The notes under the pieces: model-generated
The model's input: the letters and a program-made list of their open reading frames with translations, nothing else
What the model was told of the DNA's origin: nothing
Databases searched by the model: none
Program-made: the position numbers and the translations under genes
Assembly (NCBI GenBank): GCA_036924285.1
Contig: JAYKYS010000007.1
Coordinates: 1,860,001-1,924,000 of the forward strand
Source of the DNA: Asterella californica
Taxonomy: Eukaryota > Streptophyta > Marchantiopsida > Marchantiales > Aytoniaceae
Direction of reading: 5' to 3'
DNA: 64,000 nucleotides
Shown here: positions 42,652 through 52,440 of the stretch, piece after piece
Numbering within the stretch: the stretch's first letter is position 1
How the letters are laid out: every line of letters begins with the position of its first letter

Positions 42652-45028
42652 TGTCGAGTTGAGAGTCTTTCTTGGGGAGGGCGGACCTCCTGACTGTGAT
42701 CGATCAGAGAAAAATGACCAGAAAAGAAAAATAGGTTGCTGCTGACGATGTGATCTCAAAACACTGCTCCTTGTGCTCACCAATTACAAAAACAAGCACT
42801 CAAACACACCCTGGGTACACACATAGGTCTCTCAAGATTCAATTAACTTTATTACAGTGTCGTCTGCACCACCAATTTCTCCAACTGTACAGAAAATCTC
42901 TCCCTTCCTCTCCTGCGCACCTGTCTTCACCCGTCAAGCCAAAAGTCTACCCAGTACGTCTCAATCTGAACCTAATAGAGAAATTCGGACCCCTGAATCT
43001 TATTCCTCTCCTTGCCCCAACTGAAACTCTCAGAAATCTGATCCAACGTCGATCAAAAGTCCCCTGTAGATTTCCAAACGATCTCTCTCAATGAAACTGC
43101 CTCCTGAGAGTAATTTCTCCTCCGTACAGTTTATTGGACAACGTCCAAGCTTAAAACTCCTGCCCCTCTCCCTACGATGGTCTCCAAATTCAATCTGTCC
43201 CCCCTTTGATCTTTCCCCAGCTTCTTAGCTTCTCCTGCGTGTTCTCGCTTCAGCTCTCTCCGAAAACCTTCCTTTGCCAAACTGTCCTCGATCCCCTAGT
43301 CGTCGCAGGTATTTTACCTAAAAGTTAAGGCCCCAGCTTAAGCTGCCTCCCTGCTGTCCTTATAAGCGCAGTCACTTATCAGAAGCAGGGCCTTAGCTAA
43401 GCTGCCCCCCCTCTTAAACTCTAATTCTCCTCCTTCCGCCTCCGCTGTAATCTTCCGCTTCAAGCTTCCGCGGTAATCTTCCGCTTCCGCTGTAGTTTTC
43501 CGCTTCCGCTGTAATATTCCGCTTCAAGCTTCCGCGGTAATCTTCCGCTTCCGCTGTGGTTTTCCACTTCCGCTGTAATCTTCCGCTTCAAGCTTCCGCG
43601 GTAATCTTCCGCTTCCACTATAATCTTCCGCTTCAAGCTTCCGCGGTAATCTTCCGCTTCCGCTGTAGTCTTCCGCTTCCGCTGTAACATTCCGCTTCAA
43701 GCTTCCGCGGTAATCTTCCGCTTCCGCTGTAGTTTTCCGCTTCCGCGATAATCTTCCGCTTCCACTATAATCTTCCGCTTCAAACTTCCGCGGTAATCTT
43801 CCGCTTCCGCTGTAGTTTTCCGCTTCAAGCTTCCGCGGTAATCTTCCGCTTCCGCTGTAGTTTTCCGCTTCAAGCTTCCGCTGTAATCTTCCGCTTCCGC
43901 TGTAGTTTTCCGCTTCCGCTGTAATATTCCGCTTCAAGCTTCCGCGGTAATCTTCCGCTTCCGCTGTAGTTTTCCGCTTCCGCTGTAATATTCCGCTTCA
44001 AGCTTCCGCGGTAATCTTCCGCTTCCGCTGTGGTTTTCCGCTTCCGCTGTAATATTCCGCTTCAAACTTCCGCGGTAATCTTCCGCTTCCATTGTAATCT
44101 TTCGCTTTAATTTTAAGGACCCATCTAAAGCTGTTCCTCTGCTGCCCTTATGCGTACATAATAATCAGCAAAAGTTTCCTGTGCCCTCGATGCCATCTTG
44201 ATGCCACCCTGAATATACTACAAGCCATCCAATGTAGGCCGAAGCCCCAACACTTATGAGGTCGCCCCACAGGGCTTACAGCCCCCCCATATGCGCACCA
44301 GGTATCTCCCATAGTATATTCAGGATGGCATGCGGAGGCTTAGGCCAGGAAGCCCACGATTAAGGGAGATACCGGTCTCCCGCCCCTAGATATGCAGGAC
44401 GTGGCTGCATATCCAACATAGACTCCCTTCCAGGAGGCCAACATGCCGGAATAGGAACCAGAGGCCAGGGGGGATTGATCCTGAGACCACTTCCCTCCTA
44501 GGCAGGCGCCCTATCACTGGGATGGCCTTTGGTTCCGTTCAAGAAGGTAAAAACTTTTGTACATATGTTTACTTGAAGAAATTCTTCTGTAAAACCTTCA
44601 CTAGCCTTTCCTACACTAACTTCTCTATACAACTCCGTTTTTAATGAACAAGGAGTCAAAACTATAGTATTTGTGAACACCTACACGCTCACGCTATCCG
44701 ATTTTGAGTTCGAGTCACGAACCAGAATCGACAGATTTCCCTCTTTCACATATTTCACAGCCTAAAACTCGTACTAACTATTGCTTAAAACACTTTCTGT
44801 CAAAACTAGAAGCATGAGGTCGCTCTCCTCGTCGAGCTTTGCATTCTGGTGTCTCTCGACTCCTTTAGGGGTGATATTCTAACCCAAGCTTGGGGGCAGC
44901 TTGTCAAGCATAGCCCCAGCTTAGCTCCTGCCTAGCTTGTTAAGCTGCAGGGCAGCTTCCTTTACACAATATAGAAAAAAGTCTCTCTGCAATACTTTTC
45001 ACTGTATAGACCTATGTACAATACGACA
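42652..45028 (-). repeat. Element A 5' LTR (2377 bp)
   Basis: Same termini as the other LTR (tgtcgag ... tacgaca). Contains the longer minisatellite at 43430-44105 and the same inverted and hairpin blocks. Followed by ACGT (45029-45032), the right target duplication copy. Confidence 0.94.
43430..44105. repeat. CTTCCGC-based minisatellite in element A 5' LTR
   Basis: Same words as the array at 34880-35440 but ~115 bp longer and with a different order of variant units, so the arrays have changed length since, or during, the last transposition. Confidence 0.92.
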
Positions 45029-46401
45029 ACGTACAGACTGTTGCAAGGGGGCTGCTTAAGGGGCTTGCTTGTTCCTGCGACCTGTCGGTGGATGTTTTGG
45101 AGAATTGGGAAGTCCAATACACGCGCACAAGGTGTCATCGGGTTCAGATCTGTGCAGGCTACGCACAGGTTAAGACGGTTCTTGAAGAGACGGATCGGGG
45201 GTTGTGTTCTGGGAGAAATTGAGACGCAGGGAGCAGAATTGGGGTTTTCAGTTACCTGTGAAGGAGAGTTGGACCGTTCGGGCCGTTCCGGAGTCTAAAC
45301 TTGCTGTCCTTGGATACATCGGGATCAGAACAACGAGTTCTTCAGGAAATTGAAGATGATACAAAGTTTTATCGGGCGGTTTGAGAGTTGTGAGAGAAAT
45401 TGGCTCGCAGGGAAGCGCTTGCGTCAGGTTTTCATCGCCTGCGACCTGAGATTGGATTGTTCTTCGCGATCGGTGAGCCAAGCTCTTCGTTCTTGGTGCC
45501 TACGCGATCAGGGAGTCCTCATGTACGCATAGGAGAAGACTGTAAGTGAATTGGATTGTTGGTTTGGGTGTGGTGAGCAAATTTGAGCCGCAGGGAGCCG
45601 ATTTACGTCAGTTTTTTGTAGCCTGCGATCAAATTTCTCGAGTAGTTTTGCAAGGGGAACTCCAAACGGCTTGTTTGGAGTCTTGTTGGGTTCAGGGTAG
45701 CCAGATCTACCTACTAGCGAAGACGGATATCAGTTTAGACGATCCGTTTGTGCGGTGTGAGCGGTTTTAAGCCGCAGGGAGGAGTTTTTGAAGGTTCGGT
45801 CACCTGCGACCGAAAATTAGCGATATCTCAACTATCGGGAGCCGGATCTGAAGGTTTCTTGGGCCAACGGAGTCAGGGAAGGAGACCCTATCAACATTTG
45901 AAGATCGTTTGGCGAAAGGAGAAAGTTCCCAGATAGGTCTTTTTCGGTTCCTTCGCTACAGGTTTCGTCCTTTTGAGTTCGTTAAGGACTTAGATGGTTG
46001 TGTATGGCTTGTGGTAGCTAGCTTTAGCCAAGAGCTAGTGTGTGGATGTGGTTTGGACTTGGGTTTGGATCGCATGATACTGTTGTGGCTCTGGTTGTTA
46101 GCAAAGAGAAGTTCCTCTTGCTTTGAGCTACGTTTTGGCGATTTCAGACTAGGGTTACGTTTCAGGGGTTTGTTTTAGGGCTTCTGAAGTAGGTTACAGA
46201 CCGCTCTGGTCTTTTCCTCAGTTTTGTGCTGTTTGGAGAAAGAATCGACAGTGTACATACTTTCAGAGTGGTATATATCGCAGCATTCCTTTTCGTGGTT
46301 GTTCTTCTCTGTCTTGTCTCTGTTTGGCACACAGCATCTCCACAGCCAGGAACCTCGTGTTTTCCTGGACATCCTTCACGCACAAAATATCCGACACGAT
46401 A
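45029..46401 (+). repeat. Element B 5' LTR, second piece
   Basis: Begins with the acgt target duplication and matches 53096-54462. Contains the ~183-bp periodic cgcaggga...cctgcga blocks. Ends cgacacgata at 46401. Confidence 0.93.
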
Positions 46402-46404
46402 CGG

Positions 46405-46420
46405 TGGTGAACTCGACGTG
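46405..46420 (+). promoter_or_regulatory. Element B primer-binding site (candidate)
   Basis: TGGTGAACTCGACGTG, 3 bp after the LTR end and starting TGG. The tRNA partner is not identified. Confidence 0.6.
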
Positions 46421-46477
46421 AAGGTCTGGGGTGGAGATTTCTTCTGTGTGTGAACTTTGAAGAAGAGATTGGCAGTC

Positions 46478-48899
46478 ATGAGTGGGGATGGGAAAGGTGA
46501 TGGAGATGGAGCTAGTGGTTCAAGTGGGTTGCCGAAGGTGCAGTTGGATCCAGCGACTGCATCGATGTTCCAAGCTTTCACTATGTTCTTACGACTACAA
46601 CAATCTGATGAGCGGAAGGAAGCTTTGGCAACAAAGGCGCTACAAGCGGTGGTCAGCAGGATTGACCAGTTTGATGGAAGAGATGTCTCAAGGTATCTGA
46701 GACATTATGTGAAGGAGATGGAGCTGAACCGGGTCTCAGAAGATGAGATGATTGAGACGTTTGAGTTGGCAGCAGCTCCAGAGATTAGGGATCATGTTAA
46801 AATGCTAACGAAGCATTTTAACAAGGATTGGGAGACTTTTGCTCGTGCCTTGATGGATGAGTACTTCTTGGAGGACTCTGATCGAGTCACCAAGAAGTCA
46901 TTCTTGGAGTGGGTTGAGCAACCAAGGAAAGGTTTACAAGCTACTGAGTTGCTCAGAGAGTTTGAGAAGCAGTTTTCACGGCTGACCAGGATGGAGAAGT
47001 TGACGTTGCAGTCCAACAAGACAGAGCTATTTCTTCGGGCTACAGATGAGAAGTTGCAAGAGAAGCTAGAGGTACTTCTGGAAGACCGGGAGGAGGACGA
47101 TGGATTGACCAGCAGCTGGAAGAAGGTTGAGGAAGCTGTTGGTCTGCTTACCAAGAGGGAGCGGAGACGAGAGAAAGTTCCTGTTAGGAGACTGGCGCTA
47201 ACACCTACAGCTGTAACACCTGTTCCTGTAGTCCGATCAGTTCCTGTTGCTAGACAAGTAGTACCTGTTGCTCCAGCTGTTCCTGTTGTTCCGGTTGTTC
47301 CAGTTGTTCAGGCACCCATGGTATCTCCGAAGAAGGATGACTCAAACCTTGAGGAGATATTGCGTGGAATGATTGCAGATCAAGCTCACCAGATTGGAAG
47401 AGAAGGGATCTACAAGTGGAGTAAGACCGGTTGAGAAGCAAGGCTGGATCCAGCGGTGTATCTGGTGCGATGGTACTGATCATCCGCGCAGAGATTGCAA
47501 GGAGTTCACAGATATTCTGCAGCAAGGAGTGATCTTCTGGAAGGATGGGAAGGTAGCATTGAGGGATACTGGTGCACTTCTTCAGACCAACTTTGGTAGG
47601 GGAGGGATGAAGAAGTTGGTTGAGGACCACCTATCAGCGCAAGCAGTTGCAATGGTGGAAGCTGGAACTTATGGCACAAGGGTTGAGGATCAGGCTGAGA
47701 GGAGTTTCAACAAGGAGGTTGAGCCAAGTGGATTGTGGTCATCCGTCATCTCCATGAAACAGAAAGGGAAGATGGCGCGTGAAACATTGATGAGGACAGC
47801 TGCAACGATCAGAAGGGATACTGGATGGGAAGATCCGATAGAAGCCCTATCAGTGCATGCGTACATCGCCAAGAACCAACACGAAGCGTTGTTGGAAGAG
47901 AAGAGACGGCGAGATTCAGAGGATGCAGGGGAAGGAACTTCTTCCAAGAGACAGACTCGAGGGGAGAAGGTTCGCCAAGAGCTTCGGGATGCAGGAGCTC
48001 AAGACCTACCGATGGACGATGCTCCTTCTTCATCGAAGGAGAAATCTCAGAAGGAGAAGAGTAAGCCGGCTGCATACAAGCTACAGTCGGATATCGAGGC
48101 TTCAACAGACTTGAAAGGAGTCTTGGAAGATCGCATTCTGAATGCGAAGGTGGAGTTTACTTTGAGAGAAGTGTTAGGCATCGCCAAGCGTGAGTTTCAT
48201 GATGTCATCATCGATGTCATCAAACAGAAACGACAAATTACGGGTGAGACTGGTTTATCACATGCTTTGGACACTAGGATGTCAGTGGATGAAGAGAGAG
48301 AGCTTGCAAGGTGTAGTGTCTATTCTCCAGAGGAAGAAAGAGATCGAAGGCGCAGGGTGCATTTCGAGGATGAAGAGGAGGATGGGAAGCGGAGCTCAAG
48401 TCATTACAGCCACAGTCACTGGGCTCGAGCTACGACGGAGACGTTGGTGAGGATCGAGGACTTGGATGAGCCGGTGGTTGCTCTGATCGATCATGGATCA
48501 GAAATCAACATCATGTCGAAGGAGCTGTACAAGAGGAAGAAGTGGCCGATCGACACAGAGCATGGATGGGTCATAAGAGCAGCCAACAACACGAGAGGAG
48601 ACTTGTATGGAGCTTGTCCAGACATCAGAGTGCGCGTAGGTGATGTTGCTATTGAGCAAAACTTCTTTGTTCAGGAAGCAACATCATACCCACTCATTCT
48701 GGGTCAACCTTTCATCATAGCAACCCGGATGGAGACAAAGGTACTGGACGACGGATCTGCGTATGCTAAGATCCGAAGTCAAGATGGGAAGAGAGCGGTA
48801 CAGTTCCTGACTGTACCGTCCAACCACGAGCGCAACCGAGATCGTTTGAGGGAGAAGCCGCTTCCAAGGGTGAGTGAAGAGTTCAAGGATTTTCGTTGA
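46478..48899 (+). pseudogene. gag-pro: Element B gag-protease, one frameshift
   Basis: Starts ATGAGTGGG (MSGDGKGDGDGASG). Gag resembles element A (IDQFDGRDVSRYLRHYVKEME, WETFARALMDEYFLEDSDR). After EEILRGM near 47370 the frame shifts by one base: an extra A would explain why LQIKLTRLEEKG reads in the next frame. A CCHC knuckle CIWCDGTDHPRRDC follows near 47460. The protease has ALIDHGSEINIMSKELY near 48485, again with DHG instead of DTG/DSG, then LGQPFIIATRMETK. The stop TGA is at 48897-48899. Apart from the single indel the reading frame is intact. Confidence 0.9.
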
Positions 48900-51800
48900 G
48901 TACCACTATAGAGCGGGATTGTGGTGGTGCGCAAGAGAAGGTACTCTCGCTTGATGGAGATAGTGCCTTTTGTACAGGGTTTATTGGATTTTCAGAGTGT
49001 GGGATTGCTGTCTACAAGAAGATAGAAGAGCTGAGAAGAAAAGAACAAAAACATTTGCGTGGTGTTGAGTTGATGTTGAAAGAGTTGGGTGAGCTAGAAA
49101 GGGATGAATGGATTTCTGGTGTTTATGAAGAGGATGGGTTGGAAGATCCCTTGCGAGAGATCATGTCTATTGGATGGGAGGATATGGATAAGGTCGTGCA
49201 GATTCATTCAAGGGAGGTCTATTCGGTGATCGAATCATTCCGTGCGCCGGAGGTTCGAGTTGAGACAAGGTACAAGACAGTGGATAGGAAAGTAAAGCCA
49301 GTTGCTGGTCCTTTGCCGGAAGACACCAACCAACAGATGGATCGAGCTTCAAAGGAGAAGAGTTTGAGAGATCCTGCAATGATAGGACACAAGTTCACGG
49401 AGAAGACCCTTGAAGAGCTGAAGATTGGATCTGATGGGTCTCTTCTACCAGAAGAGAGGATGTGCTTCAAGGAGATGCTTTCAAGACATGGGAAAGCATT
49501 TGCTTTTGAGCCACTTGAGATTGGATGTGTAGATCCGTACGTTGTTACCCCGATGGTTATCTTCACGGTACCGCATGTGCCATGGAACCTGAGACCAATT
49601 CCAGTATCGCGGGCTCACTTGTCCAAACTAGTGGAGTTGCTGAAGGAGAAGATGCGGATGAAGATCTTGGAGCCGTCGTTTGCACCATATTCAAGCAGAT
49701 GGTTTACAGTACCAAAGAAGAATGGGTCGCTGCGGTTCATCCAAGACATGCAGCCGGTGAACGCAGTAACAATCAGAAATGCTGGGGTGGGACCGATTGT
49801 GGATGAGTTTGCAGAAGCGTTTGCAGGAAGAGCGATTTACTCGATGGGAGATCTTTACTCAGGGTATGATCAGTTTCAACTAGCGGAGGAGAGCAGAAGC
49901 TTCACGACAATGAGGACACCTTTGGGGTTGGTTAGGATGTGTACCTTACCGCAGGGAGCTACCAACTCGGTAGCACACATGATGAACGGGATGAATCGAG
50001 TTCTAAGGGACTTCATCCCCGAAAAGACGATGCCATTCTTGGATGACATCCCCATCAAAGGATGTGTGGAAGATGAGAAGGATGAAGCATTAGATCAGAG
50101 GGGGTGTCGGCGATACGTCACTGATCACATCGCAGACTGTGAGAAGATCTTATCTCGACTTGAGGAAGTTCATCTTACGCTGTCAGGTGCGAAGTCTACA
50201 TTTGGAGTTAGAGAGGTTTTGATCGTTGGTCATTTGTGTGGATCGTTTGGTCGGAAGCCAGATCCGAACAAGGTGGATGCGATTGGAAGGATGAAGGAGG
50301 TTTGCAACTCGCTGACAGAAGTAAGAAGATTTTTGGGTGCTTGTGTATTCTACCACATTTGGATTCCTCATTATGCGCATGTGGCGGATCCGTTGTATGG
50401 ATTGTTGCGTAAGGGTCATAAATTCAGATGGAAGGAAGAGCATACTGATGCGGTAAGGAAGCTGAAGTCTTTACTATCATCTCCTCCAGTTCTGGGAAGG
50501 ATTGATTACAAGGGTGCTAGGCCGGTGGTTCTTACTGTGGATACAAGTCCAGTTGCAATTGGATGGGCAGTCGGACAGGATGATGAGGATGGAGACAGGT
50601 TTGCGGTTAGGTTCGGAGCGAAGGTGTTAAGTGCTCGACAACGTGCTTACCCGCAAGTGAAGAGAGAATTGTGGGGTATTGTTTCAGCTATGAAAACTGA
50701 GAAAGAGTATTTGATTGGAGCAGTAGTGGTGGTTGAAACTGATTGCTTGCCGTTGTTAGGGATGATCATGAATTGTTCAACTCCTGATATTGCGATGTTA
50801 CGATGGATCGCATATATCAAGTCGTTGAACCCGGAGTTTAGACATATCGCAGGGAAGGATAATCTGATGGCGGATATGTTGTCTCGGGCTCGATATGATG
50901 GGGAAGATGAGATGGTAGAAGACATTGACGACGTGGGTACAGAGTTCTATTCGATTGCACAGACAGGAAGAGAAGATGAGTTGTTTGTTGAAGGTTGTAT
51001 GATGGTGATTTGCTTGATATCGGGAGGTACCTTAGTACGATGGTTAAGCAGACAGGTTTGACAGATGAGAGGTTTCGGAGAGTTAGAAGGAAGGCCTACA
51101 ACTTCATGTTGCAGGATGGGTTTCTTTGGAAGCGATCGAAGCAAAAAGGTGGAGTACCGCTACGGGTGATTTGCAACAAGGAAGATCAGCAGAAGTTGCT
51201 CAAGGCGTTCCATGAGAGTCTTTGGGCTGGACATCGAGGGATTTGGGCCACTTTTACAAAGATGAAAGAGCGGTATTGGTGGAAAAACATGTACATGGAT
51301 GTTGTATCTTTTGTGGAGTCTTGTTTGACATGTCAGATGTATTCGAATATCCGACATCGTGACGGATTACATCCGACTTATCCGTTGGCGATCCACTTCA
51401 AGTGGGTGGTAGACTTGGTGATTATGCCGGTTGGATTATGGCAGATGAGATACTTGGTACTTGCTAGAGAGGATCTTTCAAATCAAGTCGAGGGTAGGGC
51501 GCTTCGGACGAAGACAACTGAAGGGGTATGTAGATTTCTCTTGGAAGAGGTTGTTTGTCGGTATGGATGTGTGGGGAAGATCACTGCAGATCGGGGAGAG
51601 CTAGATGCACATGAGGCTCGTGAATTCTTTGCAAGGTGTGGGGTGAGGTTGTCACTGACAACTGCTTATAACCCCGAAGGGAATGCCAAGAGTGAACGTG
51701 GTCATCCACCCATTGTGAAGGCTTTGGTGAAGGCTTGCAACGGAAGGGTGCGCGAGTGGCCTCGACTCTTACCATTTGCGTTATGGGCAGATAGAACGAC

Positions 51801-52365
51801 GCACAGCTCGGTGATAGGTTACATGCCGGTGGAACTCATCATAGGTCAGAAGCCTATCATGCCGATTGAAGAACATGTTCTGACATGGAGTGTGTTACCT
51901 TGGGAGGACAATTTGACTAGAGAAGAGCTTCTTGCTATTCGAATTAGGCAGTTAGAGAGAAGACCAGAGGATATCCAAACTGCTTTGGATAGGCTGCGAG
52001 AAGCACGGTTGAAGAACAAGGTCAGATTTGATCAGCGACATCGTTTGAGACCTAGGGATATCAAGGAAGGTGATTGGGTGTTAGTCTATGACAACAGTCT
52101 AGACAACCAGCATAGTGCACTCCGGAAGTTTTCCAGAAGATGGTTTGGTCCGTATGTGGTGAAGAAGGTTCATGACAACGCAACTTACGCCCTGCAAGAG
52201 TTGGATGGAACAAGCTTGAAGGTACCAGTGGCAGGTAAACGCGTCAAGATTTTCAAAAAGAGAGATGAAGAGGTCGATTTAGCAGATATCTTGACGGAGT
52301 TTCAGTTTGAGGATGAGGATTATGCAGAAGATCTTGAAGGTGAGGTTGGTTACGATGGGAAGTAG
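48878..52365 (+). pseudogene. pol: Element B pol (RT, RNase H, integrase), one frameshift
   Basis: Open in the -1 frame relative to gag from 48878. RT: SSRWFTVPKKNGSLRFIQDM, SMGDLYSGYDQFQL, LPQGATNSVAHM, and MPFLDDIPIKG as catalytic box. RNase H: TVDTSPVAIGWAVGQDDEDG and VETDCLPLLGM. Near 50990 a one-base loss shifts the frame from FVEG to YDGDLLDIGRYLS. Integrase then follows with HESLWAGHRGIW...CLTCQ and D, D, E in DLVIMPVGLW, TADRGELDA and GNAKSERGH. The C-terminal GDWVLVYD and RRWFGPYVV module matches element A; no chromodomain. It is co-linear with A throughout and clearly the same lineage. Confidence 0.9.
48887..48926 (+). promoter_or_regulatory. Element B -1 ribosomal frameshift signal (candidate)
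   Basis: At the position homologous to element A's signal the gag frame reads G GAT TTT (48887-48893). An ~8-nt spacer is followed by a short stem, ACCAC (48902-48906) with GTGGT (48921-48925), extendable by one T-G pair. The loop contains AGAGCGGGA, identical to the loop core in A. Confidence 0.65.
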
Positions 52366-52428
52366 GACGATAAGCCGGTCCACTCCTTGGTTGGTATCTC
52401 TGGTGCATACCGGAGGATGCACAGGTTC

Positions 52429-52440
52429 AGAGGGGGTGGA
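52429..52440 (+). promoter_or_regulatory. Element B polypurine tract
   Basis: agagggggtgga immediately before the 3' LTR. Confidence 0.8.

Larger units (their letters stand above)
34100..45028 (-). mobile_element. Element A: complete Ty3/gypsy-like element nested in element B
   Basis: LTRs start TGTCGAG and end ATACGACA on the + strand (34100-36354 and 42652-45028); coding is on the minus strand. ACGT flanks both sides, and the empty site cttcgtacgtacagact is preserved at ~53085-53100 in B's 3' LTR. The PBS, polypurine tract, gag-pro and pol are all present. Pol has a single TAG. Outside the minisatellite the LTRs differ at roughly eight positions, so the insertion is recent and necessarily younger than B. 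Confidence 0.96.

Noticed and set aside
34880..44105. Minus-strand open frames encoding SGSGRLPRKLEAE-type repeats
   Set aside because: They are translations of the CTTCCGC minisatellite in LTRs; no start context, and frames open only because the repeat lacks stops.
34880..44105. CRISPR-like array
   Set aside because: Units are contiguous without unique spacers, lie in an LTR, and the context is a plant nuclear genome.
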